Source: CAIVAT01 sp037137455
GTDB taxonomy: Bacteria; Bacteroidota; Bacteroidia; Bacteroidales; FEN-979
Direction of reading: 5' to 3'
Assembly (NCBI GenBank): GCA_037137455.1
Contig: JBAXKG010000003.1
Coordinates: 45,896-109,895, forward strand
DNA: 64,000 bases
Positions 1 to 8,493 of the stretch are shown piece by piece. Below the pieces are notes generated by a model. The model ran no database searches. It saw only the letters and a list, made by a program, of their open reading frames with translations, and had not been told where the DNA came from. Both the position numbers and the translations under genes were made by a program. Position 1 is the first letter of the stretch; each line of letters opens with the position of its first letter.

Positions 1-450
1 GGGCGTTTTTTCAGTTTGCGGAATCTCCTGTACCTTACCATACAATTCGCTGGTGGAGGCCTGATAGAATTTTGTTTTTTCCGTCATTTTCAACAACCGG
101 ATTGCTTCCAACAACCGCAAAGTCCCGACAGCATCAGCATTGGCTGTATACTCGGCAGTATCAAAACTAACTGCAACATGCGACATAGCCGCGATATTAT
201 AAATCTCATCGGGCTGGGTTTCCTGAACGATCCTGATAAGATTGGTAGAATCAGTCATATCTCCATAATGGAGGAAAAAATTCTTGTTGGTAGCAAAAGG
301 ATCCTGGTAAAGGTGATCAATACGGTCGGTATTGAAAAGTGAGGATCTGCGTTTGACCCCATGAACAATATATCCAAGTTTAAGCAGATATTCCGACAGG
401 TAGGCTCCGTCCTGACCGGTCACTCCCGTAATCAATGCGACTTTACTCAT
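1..450 (-). CDS. gmd: GDP-mannose 4,6-dehydratase, partial (3' end outside window)
   Basis: Reading the minus strand from the ATG at 450 gives 150 codons with no stop before the window edge. The protein begins MSKVALITGVTGQDGAYLSE, the NAD(P)-binding Rossmann start typical of Gmd, followed by a GDMTD segment, EIYNIAAMSHVAVSF and the catalytic-region STSELYGKVQEIPQ. Gmd converts GDP-mannose to GDP-4-keto-6-deoxymannose, the precursor of GDP-fucose, GDP-rhamnose and related sugars, in the cytosol. It lies 37 bp downstream of the BY-kinase gene on the same strand and is probably the next gene of the exopolysaccharide cluster, which would imply a 6-deoxyhexose in the polymer. The end of the protein is outside the window. 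Confidence 0.93.
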   Translation of the reverse strand, partial: MSKVALITGVTGQDGAYLSEYLLKLGYIVHGVKRRSSLFNTDRIDHLYQDPFATNKNFFLHYGDMTDSTNLIRIVQETQPDEIYNIAAMSHVAVSFDTAEYTANADAVGTLRLLEAIRLLKMTEKTKFYQASTSELYGKVQEIPQTEKTP

Positions 451-487
451 GGTATTTGTTTTTAAATAGTAAAATTTTCCTTTGATG

Positions 488-2857
488 TTAAAACTTCCTG
501 ATTAGTTCAATGATCGACTTTCTGACTCCGATAAAAATTCCTGGAATAATGGATTTCCGCCCCAGTTCAGCGCTGAGATCATTCCCGGCAATTTTAATCT
601 TTTGTTTAAAATCTGTAAATACAATATGAATTCTCTTCATCTTATTTTCAATTGCCTCGGCAATTGATTTTGCAAACATTTTTTTATCAGAGTGATTATA
701 CCTCGTAACAAACAGGGTAACATCGGCAAAACGGTTGAGCAGAAAAGCATCTCCAACAATCCCGATAGGAGGAGTATCCATGACGATAAAGTCGTATCTT
801 TTGCGCAACTCGGCAAACAGGAGTCGGTTTTTTTCCGATTCAATTAACTCATCAGGGTTGGGAGGAACAGGTCCTGAAAGCAATATGTCAAGGTTTTTGG
901 TATATGTTTTTTGTATGACCTGGTCAACGGGGATATCATTGATTAAAAAATTGGTTACTCCTTCATTTCCGGAAAGGTTGAACGATTCGGCAATTTTAGG
1001 TCGTTGCAGGTCGAAACCGAGTAGCAGTGTCCGTTTTCCAGCCAGGGCGTAAATAGAGGCCAGGTTTATAGCCAAAAATGTCTTTCCATCTCCGTTAATT
1101 GATGAGGTTATCATGATTACCTGTTCTCCGCTCCTGGGATCCAGGTTGAGTTTTATCTTTATTATCCTTAATATCTCAGTGAAGAATGAATTGGCCTGGA
1201 GAAGGATTTTCCCTGTCCTCTTGTCGGTATTGCGGATGAGGGTTCCGATAATCGGAACATCGGTGATTGCCTCAATATCATCTGTTGACATAATCCGGTT
1301 GTTGAAGAGAACGACAACAAACAGGAAAACAGCAGGTAGAAGCAATGCCCAGATAAAGGCGTTTATAAAAGCCGTTGTGGGACTGGCAGAAATAACCATG
1401 ACGCCTGTATCGCCGGCATAATCAACAATTTCATGATCGGAACTGTTAGCAGCAAGTTGAATCTCAACCTCCGATTTCCGTTTTAATAAAAAGTCGTAGA
1501 GATTATTGAAAACATTGTATTTTCTCTCTATTTCAAGGTATTGCCTTTCAATACCGGGTAATGTTGCAAATTCGGCATCCTTTTTCCCCAAACGCTCATC
1601 TGTATCTTTGATTTTGATTTTAGTGGTCTGAATTATACTCTGCATGTTTTCCAATAATGCAGTCTTCATGTTGACAATCTGTTCTTCAAGTGTCTGAATA
1701 TAAGGATTTTGTCGCGATGAATTTGCAACCAGATCCTCCTTCTCAAGCGATACAGTGGATAATTTTAAAACCAGGTCTGAAAACAGGGGCAGACTTAGTC
1801 CAACAGTTGAGGGCATCACGATATCACTATATGAGTTTCGTGTTTGCAGATAATCGAGCAAATATTCATAATACTTTAAATCGGCCATTAATCCGGCACG
1901 GCTTTTTGATTCATTGTTCATTTCACTCAGCAACATAGCGGCTTTGGCCGAAAGTTGCATGAATTTATTAACCTTTCTGAACTCTTCCAGTCGTTGTTCT
2001 GCCGAATCGAGATCTTTACCCATTTGGAGCAGCTGGCTGTTGATGAATTCAATTGTACTGATAAGGATTCTGTTCTTTTTTTCAAGGTTGGATGTCAGAA
2101 ACATCCGGGTTAGTTCATTCAGGTAATCTTTCTCTTTTTCTTTGTTGGGGCCTGATGATGAAATGATAATGACAGAAGTTTGTTTCTCGGGTTCGATGAC
2201 CGTTTTGTCGCGGTACTGGCCAGCCAGCTGATTGATGTCATTAATGATGAATCCATATACCTGCGAGGTGTAATCCTGCGCATTGATGCTGTCTTTGAGC
2301 GCAACTGAAAAAGAGTATTCGTTCGACTCAACAGTATCGCCAAACATAAAGGTTTTCGGTTCTTTAAAAGGAGGGTAATCATCTGACCAGATCTGGAATT
2401 TGCCTGGCCCGGTTAATTTCAAGTTAAACATGATTGTTTTTGGCTGCTTATGCGATTTGTTAAAGGAGACCAGAAAAGGAGCTCTTTTATAAATCTCTTC
2501 CCAAACGTATTTACCCTTAGCAAAATAGGATACCTGAAAATTGAGATTTTCAAGAATATGCCTGATTTGTGAAAAGGATTTTAAAATGGCGATCTGGTTG
2601 TCAATAAGTTTTGAATTCAGAAAAAGCGGATCAGCCGAAATGGAGCCGCGCTGGTCGAGTACCGATTTGTTGCTTTTATCTTCAATCAGTACAGAAGTGG
2701 ATTGTTTATAAACCGGGATTACATACCGGTTTTTATACATAGCAAAGAAATAGGCAATAATAAACGCAAATAAAAACAGATACCAGTTGCCCAGATATTT
2801 ATTCAATACCCTTTTGATATCGATTCCTCCGGTCAGGCCTGCACTGGCTTTACCCAC
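488..2857 (-). CDS. Wzc-like polysaccharide co-polymerase and BY-type tyrosine kinase
   Basis: This 789-residue inner-membrane protein is expected to control polymer length and export, working with the outer-membrane Wza-like lipoprotein encoded 3 bp upstream. An N-terminal Wzz-type membrane segment (about residues 26-45) is followed by a long periplasmic region with coiled-coil (about 260-440) and the GNVR-type stretch LPGIERQYLEIERKYNVFNNLY, a second membrane segment (about 495-520), and a cytoplasmic CpsD/CapB-type ATPase domain. Visible motifs are Walker A SSINGDGKT (Lys592), Walker A' LLLGFDLQRPK and Walker B FIVMDTPP. The C-terminal tail (last 50 or so residues) contains no tyrosine, whereas Wzc-family kinases normally end in a Tyr-rich cluster that is autophosphorylated. 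The kinase fold is clear; tyrosine autophosphorylation is therefore uncertain. Confidence 0.92.
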   Translation of the reverse strand: MGKASAGLTGGIDIKRVLNKYLGNWYLFLFAFIIAYFFAMYKNRYVIPVYKQSTSVLIEDKSNKSVLDQRGSISADPLFLNSKLIDNQIAILKSFSQIRHILENLNFQVSYFAKGKYVWEEIYKRAPFLVSFNKSHKQPKTIMFNLKLTGPGKFQIWSDDYPPFKEPKTFMFGDTVESNEYSFSVALKDSINAQDYTSQVYGFIINDINQLAGQYRDKTVIEPEKQTSVIIISSSGPNKEKEKDYLNELTRMFLTSNLEKKNRILISTIEFINSQLLQMGKDLDSAEQRLEEFRKVNKFMQLSAKAAMLLSEMNNESKSRAGLMADLKYYEYLLDYLQTRNSYSDIVMPSTVGLSLPLFSDLVLKLSTVSLEKEDLVANSSRQNPYIQTLEEQIVNMKTALLENMQSIIQTTKIKIKDTDERLGKKDAEFATLPGIERQYLEIERKYNVFNNLYDFLLKRKSEVEIQLAANSSDHEIVDYAGDTGVMVISASPTTAFINAFIWALLLPAVFLFVVVLFNNRIMSTDDIEAITDVPIIGTLIRNTDKRTGKILLQANSFFTEILRIIKIKLNLDPRSGEQVIMITSSINGDGKTFLAINLASIYALAGKRTLLLGFDLQRPKIAESFNLSGNEGVTNFLINDIPVDQVIQKTYTKNLDILLSGPVPPNPDELIESEKNRLLFAELRKRYDFIVMDTPPIGIVGDAFLLNRFADVTLFVTRYNHSDKKMFAKSIAEAIENKMKRIHIVFTDFKQKIKIAGNDLSAELGRKSIIPGIFIGVRKSIIELIRKF

Positions 2858-2860
2858 GGT

Positions 2861-3670
2861 TTATAGTTTAGTTAACGTAAGAACCAAAACCGCGAAAGTT
2901 ACAATCGTCGTCAATATCGATATAGAGAAAGTGGGAGTAATCCCAAACGCTTTGGCTTTCATGGGTTCGGCATATATCAGATCGTTCGGGTATACATAAA
3001 ACATGTTTTTCCCGATCAAATTACCACTCCTCAAATCAATTACATACATTTTCTTTTCACCATTTTCATTGCGCAGAACTTTTATCTTGTTCCGCTTGGC
3101 ATAGTCTGTCAATCCTCCTGCCAGTGAAACGGCTTCGAATATTGTAAGTTTATTTCGCATCATGTTATAGGTGCCTTGCTTTGTAAACTCACCAAGCATA
3201 TAAATGGTGTTATTAATCAGTACTACCTCAATTCTGCAACGGCCAACAATTTTGGCTGCATGCACTTTCACGGTATCGCGAGCCTCTCTGATAGTCAAAC
3301 CTCCGAGTCGAATGATGCCAATATAGGGGAAATAAATGGTGCCATCGTCATACACATGATATCCGACAAGCGCCTGATTTTCGCTGTTAAGGTAGTTAAT
3401 ACCAGCAACAGGTTCCACAAACTGTGTTATAGGTTTTTCGACAGAAGTTATACTGATGTATAAGTAATCATTTGGCTGAATACGGTATATGGTATCTTCA
3501 AAATGTTTTCCCTCAAAGGTGTTGGCATAGGTGCTGTCGATCAGTTTGTCGTACTGCATTAAAAGCAGATTCTTTTGAGGGATGCATGAAGACAGAAAAA
3601 CAAAGGCAATGAGAATACTGAAGATAAAAATCCGGTTGATGGATAAAGATCCTGATGAGGTTAAAATCAT
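2861..3670 (-). CDS. Wza-like polysaccharide export lipoprotein
   Basis: This 269-residue protein has a lipoprotein signal with lipobox FLSSC (Cys29). It then has a Poly_export region beginning around YRIQPNDYLYISI and a SLBB-type region (about 160-215; YMLGEFTKQGTYNM, TIFEAVSLAGGLTDYAKRN). A hydrophobic C-terminal helix (about 246-266) matches the membrane-spanning helix that Wza-type translocons use to cross the outer membrane. The product should form the outer-membrane export channel for the polymer. Its stop codon is 3 bp before the start of the Wzc-like gene, so the two are almost certainly co-transcribed. A TAnnTTTG promoter candidate lies 26-33 bp upstream, so this pair may also be transcribed independently of the upstream genes. 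Confidence 0.93.
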   Translation of the reverse strand: MILTSSGSLSINRIFIFSILIAFVFLSSCIPQKNLLLMQYDKLIDSTYANTFEGKHFEDTIYRIQPNDYLYISITSVEKPITQFVEPVAGINYLNSENQALVGYHVYDDGTIYFPYIGIIRLGGLTIREARDTVKVHAAKIVGRCRIEVVLINNTIYMLGEFTKQGTYNMMRNKLTIFEAVSLAGGLTDYAKRNKIKVLRNENGEKKMYVIDLRSGNLIGKNMFYVYPNDLIYAEPMKAKAFGITPTFSISILTTIVTFAVLVLTLTKL

Positions 3671-3695
3671 GACATTCTCTCCCTGTAAATCGAAA

Positions 3696-3703
3696 CAAAT
3701 ATA
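3696..3703 (-). promoter_or_regulatory. TAnnTTTG promoter element for the Wza-Wzc genes
   Basis: The minus strand reads TATATTTG, a full match to the Bacteroidota -7 consensus TAnnTTTG, 26 bp upstream of the export lipoprotein start. No good -33 TTTG was found at the usual distance, so this is a motif-based call only. Confidence 0.4.
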
Positions 3704-3786
3704 ATAAAATAGATACGGAAAGGAAACAATAAAATTAATATAATGGGATTGAATCCGCTATAAGCTCTAAAATTTCAATGCAATGG

Positions 3787-5358
3787 TTATTTTATTGTAC
3801 GATACACAATACGAAGTAAATCGTTGCGATTGACAGGTTTCACCAGGTATCCATTGAAATTATTGTCTGTGATGCGGTCGATTAAGCTCTTTGCGGTAAA
3901 AGCAGTTTGAGCGATGAAAGGAATATTTTGATATTCGGGCCACCTTTTTTCCATTTCCGCCTTTAAGAGTATTCCGTCCCATGGTTTTGGCAATCCGATG
4001 TCCATAATCACAATATTAAAAATAATACCCTTGTTATAAAAACCCTCTGTAATATTCAATGCTTCATTGCCTGAAAAGGCTGTTGAAACAGCAGAAATAT
4101 TCTCGAAGTACAAATTCAGAAGGGATGCACTGAATTTGTCGTCCTCAACAATTAAGATATTCAGAGCCCTTTCCCCTATGTTTTGTTCTAATTGTGCCAG
4201 ATCATCCAGGCTGTCGCTTCCAGGTGCAAGCGGAAGCGATACATGTGCTATTTCTGCCATCTGTTCGCCAGTTGAAAATGTTATTTTTCCGTCAACCAGA
4301 TTTAGTGTGTTTAACAGAGACTTAATTTCCGGACTTTGCGATAATACAGGATTGGTTATGTCGTAAAGGTTTTTGGCATTCTCGCGTTTAATAAAATTGA
4401 TAATTCCCTGGGGAATATCCTGGCCCAGATTGTCAATAACAATCACAGCTTTTTCATGGGACGGGTCAAATGCAACATCAACAACGACATATTCATTCCT
4501 GGAATACTGAAGCGCTTTGGATAGTAGAAATTTAATAAGTTCCAGCAGAAGGAATTCATCAGTAAATACTATTATTTCATCCGACTGTCTGATTTGGATA
4601 GTCAGGTTGTTTTCTCGGGCAACAGGATCCAGCAATATCTGGGCCTTTTGAATGATGGAGGCAATAAGGCAAGGGGCCCGGTTTACTTCGTAAGAATCAG
4701 TTTCTCCGATACTTAACTTATTCAGGAGTGTTTTCAACTGATTGCCGCTCTTCATAATGTATTCAACCTGGCCAAGCAATTTTTTATCCTTTGAAACAAT
4801 CGGCTCTTTAAAAAGGAGAGAGCTAAAGCCCAACATATTGTTCAGTAAGTTCCTGACCCGGTGCTCAAAATCAATATTCCAACGACCCTGAATCTCGATG
4901 GTATTTTCTGATTGCGACAATGTAAGTAACTCATTCCGGGGCTGATCTGCAGTCTGCCTTGCGGTATCTGCAATCTCATTTTCCTCAACAACAACACAGG
5001 TCCCAAGAAATTTTTGTCCTTCAATTTCCTTAAAATCAATTAAAATTGGAATAAGATATCTCCGTGCATCAATAATGAAAATTCGGGAAGTAAATTCTGA
5101 AAATTGCTTTGCCTCAAAAGAATTTTCATGACCTTTTAAAGTCACAAACAGATCTCTTACATGATATTCTTTGATCTCTTCTTCAGTATAACCGGTCAAT
5201 AATTGTGCTTTCTTGTTAAGGATAAGCAAGTCTCCCTCAATATCGGCAAGGAATGTAGCTTCTCTTTTGTTTTCAATAAGGGTTTTATAATAATCTTTGT
5301 TCGCGAGAGATTTTTTATCGCGTGTCTCTTTATTTCCGAATACTGAACGAATTGCCAT
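3787..5358 (-). CDS. PAS - degenerate histidine kinase - receiver hybrid protein
   Basis: This 523-residue soluble protein has a PAS domain (about 22-125), a HisKA-like helix pair (about 160-215), an HATPase-like region (about 225-380) and a C-terminal receiver (about 398-520). The receiver looks intact: acidic pocket E405-D406-D407, phosphoacceptor D453 (IMDIGLP), T485 and K507 (YLVKPV). The kinase part is not. The H-box reads FEHRVRN (H166 followed by Arg instead of Glu/Asp). The N-box position reads LIKFLLSKALQYS without the key Asn. The G1 region is DNLGQDIP, and no G2 GTGLGL motif is visible. It may be a pseudokinase or scaffold, or use an unusual mechanism. It lies 54 bp downstream of the membrane-anchored response regulator gene, inside the polysaccharide cluster. 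Confidence 0.85.
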   Translation of the reverse strand: MAIRSVFGNKETRDKKSLANKDYYKTLIENKREATFLADIEGDLLILNKKAQLLTGYTEEEIKEYHVRDLFVTLKGHENSFEAKQFSEFTSRIFIIDARRYLIPILIDFKEIEGQKFLGTCVVVEENEIADTARQTADQPRNELLTLSQSENTIEIQGRWNIDFEHRVRNLLNNMLGFSSLLFKEPIVSKDKKLLGQVEYIMKSGNQLKTLLNKLSIGETDSYEVNRAPCLIASIIQKAQILLDPVARENNLTIQIRQSDEIIVFTDEFLLLELIKFLLSKALQYSRNEYVVVDVAFDPSHEKAVIVIDNLGQDIPQGIINFIKRENAKNLYDITNPVLSQSPEIKSLLNTLNLVDGKITFSTGEQMAEIAHVSLPLAPGSDSLDDLAQLEQNIGERALNILIVEDDKFSASLLNLYFENISAVSTAFSGNEALNITEGFYNKGIIFNIVIMDIGLPKPWDGILLKAEMEKRWPEYQNIPFIAQTAFTAKSLIDRITDNNFNGYLVKPVNRNDLLRIVYRTIK

Positions 5359-5412
5359 GAGTAAAGAGTTATCCTTTTACGGCTTCCGGGATATAATAGT
5401 TTGAAAGTTTCC

Positions 5413-5922
5413 TTATGAAGAAATCAATAACAAAATAATTGCAGCCATGGCTACAATCAAGGCAATTATGAGAAAACGTTTTCTGTATTTTTTTATTTTC
5501 ATGGTATTTATTGCCATCTCCTCACGTAATTTGACGGAATCGAGGATTTGCTTCAAAGTTTTTTCCAGATTAGGAACAAGGTCATCGTCTTTGACTATAA
5601 AATCGACCGCGCCTTGTTTAAGCAAGGAGGTGGCTTCTCCAATGTCGGAATTGGATGTGAGCATCACTACCGGAAGATTCTTGGTTATACGTCGGATAAA
5701 TCGCAGAATTTTTTCACCGTTCATTGCAAAACCAAGAGGACTTTCAATAAAATAGTCGAGTAGAATAATATCGGGATCATATTCCCATGACGAGATCATT
5801 TGTTCACCCGATCGGAAAGAATGAACGATGAAACCCTGATTTCGGAGAGAAACTGAAAGGGTTTCGGCAAACATTTCATTATCTTCTACGAGGAAGATAG
5901 TAGCGCTATTATTTTTTTCCAT
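5413..5922 (-). CDS. response regulator with C-terminal membrane anchor
   Basis: The ATG at 5922 is preferred (169 residues); an upstream in-frame TTG at 5934 would add four residues. Residues 5-130 form a receiver domain with acidic pair E13-D14, phosphoacceptor D56 (IILLDYF), T89/S90 (VMLTS) and K111 (FIVKDDD). No DNA-binding or enzymatic output domain follows. Instead there is a short helix, a basic stretch KIKKYRKR (142-149) and one strongly hydrophobic segment (150-168) that ends the protein. The expected topology is a cytoplasmic receiver tethered to the inner membrane by its tail. The gene overlaps the end of the WecA-like gene by 14 bp, so translation is probably coupled. The context suggests local control of polymer assembly or export; no partner is proven. 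Confidence 0.88.
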   Translation of the reverse strand: MEKNNSATIFLVEDNEMFAETLSVSLRNQGFIVHSFRSGEQMISSWEYDPDIILLDYFIESPLGFAMNGEKILRFIRRITKNLPVVMLTSNSDIGEATSLLKQGAVDFIVKDDDLVPNLEKTLKQILDSVKLREEMAINTMKIKKYRKRFLIIALIVAMAAIILLLISS

Positions 5923-7093
5923 CTTTTTCTTCAATATTATCTAACAACAGCCGGTTATCAACCTGCATTCTGAGCGCTTTGTTTTTAAGCCTGCGACCCT
6001 TGAACCATTCTTTTATCAGCTTGTAAAGGGTCAAAAACTCTGAAAAAAGAATGACTTCAAGAAACAACAATGAAACCACCAGTGCAAAGTGTTGTGAACG
6101 CAATAAAAACCCAGTTGTAATAATAACAATGTTCGCTGTATAGAGGATTTTTGCTGACCTTGGGTGGTTTAACCCGGTTTGCATGAGCAAATGATGGATA
6201 TGGGTTTTATCGGGGCTGAAGGGTGATTTTTTATTAATTACCCTGCCGGTAAAAACCCGTAGGGTATCATAAACCGGGAGAAGGAAAATGCTAAAAACTA
6301 TGATAGCCGCTTCGGTGTAATTAAAATAAGATGACTGTCCGCGGCTGAAGACCATCGTGACAATTCCTGCTGCTGATAAAAGATAACCAAGGATCATGGA
6401 ACCGGTATCACCCATAAATATCCTGGCAGGATGCCAGTTGTATTTCAGGAATGCCAGCAAAGCTCCGCCAGTTGAAGCAGTAATAAAGGCGACTCCCAAT
6501 TCACCGGAAAGATAAAATATGATAAAAAAACCTGTCAAATCTATCAGAGCTAATCCTCCCGCCAGTCCATCAATACCATCAATCAGGTTAAATGCATTGA
6601 TAACACCGGCCACGATAAATACCGTAATAATATACTGGATTACAATGGGTAATTGGTTGATTCCGAAAATTCCGAACATGTTATCAATCAAAAGACCCGC
6701 GTGCGCCAGGAATAGAGCAGCAATCACCTGTCCAAGGAACTTTACTTTGGGTGGCAATTCGCGCAGATCATCGACAATGCCAATAATCATGAGGATTAAC
6801 AGTCCGGTTAACAAGTGAAGCAGGAAGTTGTTGTTTGTATAAAGAAACCACAAAGGGAAAGTTGATAATGTACCTGCAACAATTCCAAGTCCTCCCAACC
6901 GGCTTATCGGCACCTTATGCACTTTTCGTTCATTGGGTTTATCTACCAGGTTGTAGTGAATAGATAATTTGATGATTAAAGGAATCAGAACCAGGCAAAT
7001 AATAAAGCTTCCTGCAAATGCAGCGAATAAAAAAAATATTTCATTTTCTCCGGCTGCCTGTTCGATTTTTTGCAATGAATCAGTCATGATCAT
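5909..7093 (-). CDS. WecA/MraY-family polyprenyl-phosphate sugar-1-phosphate transferase
   Basis: This 394-residue, multi-pass membrane protein should start lipid-linked repeat-unit synthesis by transferring a (probably N-acetyl-) hexosamine-1-phosphate from its UDP-sugar to undecaprenyl phosphate. Family motifs are all visible: IVDDLREL (Asp108-Asp109), NLIDGIDGLAGG (169-180), MGDTGS (227-232) and the WecA-type histidine motif THIHHLL (297-303). About ten hydrophobic helices are evident, and a basic cytoplasmic tail follows. The gene is 18 bp after the GT2 gene and overlaps the response-regulator gene. A second possible start (Met3) would hardly change the product. The sugar specificity cannot be read from sequence. 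Confidence 0.93.
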   Translation of the reverse strand: MIMTDSLQKIEQAAGENEIFFLFAAFAGSFIICLVLIPLIIKLSIHYNLVDKPNERKVHKVPISRLGGLGIVAGTLSTFPLWFLYTNNNFLLHLLTGLLILMIIGIVDDLRELPPKVKFLGQVIAALFLAHAGLLIDNMFGIFGINQLPIVIQYIITVFIVAGVINAFNLIDGIDGLAGGLALIDLTGFFIIFYLSGELGVAFITASTGGALLAFLKYNWHPARIFMGDTGSMILGYLLSAAGIVTMVFSRGQSSYFNYTEAAIIVFSIFLLPVYDTLRVFTGRVINKKSPFSPDKTHIHHLLMQTGLNHPRSAKILYTANIVIITTGFLLRSQHFALVVSLLFLEVILFSEFLTLYKLIKEWFKGRRLKNKALRMQVDNRLLLDNIEEKDGKK

Positions 7094-7111
7094 AAACCAA
7101 ATTTATAAGGT

Positions 7112-7879
7112 TTATATTTGGCGATTTACCCATTCAGGTGGCATGAATTGTTTGAATTTTGATGCATTTTTATTAAAAAGCGCGGTGAAGGATATTAATC
7201 CATTGATATGCATGGCCCTAACATCTTCAAGGCTTTTTCTGATAACATTTTTGATACTTTTATTACTTTCCCCTCCGAGACGCATTCGGATAAGGACCAA
7301 AGGTATATAAAAAGTGCTAACCCTGAAGCGGACCAGGAAACGGAGTATCGATTCATAATCGGCCGCTATTCTGAAAGTTGTGTTGAACCCGCCATATTTA
7401 ATATAAACTTCACGTTTTACATAAAATGTAGGATGTGGAGGCATCCAGCCGGTAAGGGCACGCGCACGGGAAAACTTACGGGAACGCCAGAAACGAACAA
7501 TTTTATCTGTGTCCTGCTGATCGACATATACTAAATCACCATAAACAGAATCAACTTTGAATTTGATAAAGGCTTCAGCAATCATTTTTATTGTTTCAGT
7601 TGAAGCAAAGATATCATCGGAATGTAAAAAGCCGACAACATCGCCTGTGGCAAGCCCGATCCCTTTATTTAATGCATCATAAAGCCCATTATCCTTTTCC
7701 GAAACAAAAGTCGCAACCCGATCTCCATATGATTGGATGATTTCACAAGTGCTGTCTTTTGATTTCCCATCCACAATTATGTACTCAATATCTTTGTAGG
7801 ACTGGCTCAAAACCGATTCGATCGTATCGCGCAGTGTTTTTTCACTATTATAGGTGATGGTAATGATCGATATTTTCAT
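7112..7879 (-). CDS. family 2 glycosyltransferase (GT-A)
   Basis: This 255-residue cytoplasmic or membrane-peripheral GT2 enzyme begins MKISIITITYNSEKTLRDTI, with the nucleotide-sugar motif EYIIVDGKSKDST and the metal-binding FLHSDDIFA (residues 87-89, SDD in place of DxD). The WMPPHPTFYVKREVYIKYGGF segment is typical of colanic-acid-like GT2 enzymes. It should add a sugar to the growing lipid-linked oligosaccharide. It lies 18 bp upstream of the WecA-like gene and 60 bp downstream of the acetyltransferase gene. Donor and linkage are unknown. Confidence 0.93.
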   Translation of the reverse strand: MKISIITITYNSEKTLRDTIESVLSQSYKDIEYIIVDGKSKDSTCEIIQSYGDRVATFVSEKDNGLYDALNKGIGLATGDVVGFLHSDDIFASTETIKMIAEAFIKFKVDSVYGDLVYVDQQDTDKIVRFWRSRKFSRARALTGWMPPHPTFYVKREVYIKYGGFNTTFRIAADYESILRFLVRFRVSTFYIPLVLIRMRLGGESNKSIKNVIRKSLEDVRAMHINGLISFTALFNKNASKFKQFMPPEWVNRQI

Positions 7880-7939
7880 GATACTGTAGGCATTGGATCT
7901 ATGTTTGCAAGTTAGCAGAAAACCCTGATTAAAAATAAT

Positions 7940-8491
7940 TTATGCAACAATTACCCGCTCCTTAATCTTAACTGCCGGATTTCCCTGATAAATACTGTAA
8001 GGATCAAGATCACGGGTAGCGACCGAATTAACGGCAAGAACCGAGTGGGATTTACATTTTATTCCGGGACAAACTATGCTGAATGCGCCGATCCATACTC
8101 CATCTTCCAGTGTAATTTCCCCGGTTATAAGGTCAAAGGTGCTTTTTTTAAAATTGTGATTTCCACATAATAACATGGCGCCTTGAGAAATACAACAGTT
8201 GCTGCCAATAACCACATTATCGAGATTATCTATCCATGAATTTTCGCCGATCCAGGTGTTATCGCCAACAATTAAACGCCATGGATACTTGATATTGACA
8301 CAGGGCTTGATATTGACTCCCTTCCCGACTTTTGCCCCGAAGGCCTTGAGCAATGCACATTTCATTGTGCTGGACGGAATCATTCCCGATTTAAAAAAAA
8401 GCACATTCACATAATACCAGCACAATCGCTTCAGTGCGTTGGCCCCGGGCTTGTATTGACTGTTATCATATCGGGAAATTTCTGTGATCAT
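7940..8491 (-). CDS. WcaF-like hexapeptide-repeat O-acetyltransferase
   Basis: This 183-residue protein has left-handed beta-helix hexapeptide repeats running from about residue 50 to 165 (GAKVGKGVNIKP, LIVGDNTWIGENSWI, VVIGSNCCISQGAML, ITLEDGVWIGAFSIV, HSVLAVNSVA). It contains the acceptor-site LCGNHNF segment, where the catalytic His is expected, and ends with the conserved YQGNPAVKIKERV. The WcaF/serine-acetyltransferase-like family uses acetyl-CoA to O-acetylate exopolysaccharide sugars. Its ATG is 2 bp after the stop of the upstream GT4 gene, so it is translated from the same message. It probably decorates the polymer made by the surrounding enzymes. Confidence 0.9.
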   Translation of the reverse strand: MITEISRYDNSQYKPGANALKRLCWYYVNVLFFKSGMIPSSTMKCALLKAFGAKVGKGVNIKPCVNIKYPWRLIVGDNTWIGENSWIDNLDNVVIGSNCCISQGAMLLCGNHNFKKSTFDLITGEITLEDGVWIGAFSIVCPGIKCKSHSVLAVNSVATRDLDPYSIYQGNPAVKIKERVIVA

Positions 8492-8493
8492 GA

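Noticed and set aside
16..342. Plus-strand open frame at the window start
   Set aside because: It lies opposite the clear gmd reading frame on the minus strand and resembles nothing known.
7098..7105. TAnnTTTG match just upstream of the WecA-like gene
   Set aside because: It is only 4 bp from the start codon and inside a same-strand gene row, so a promoter there is unlikely.
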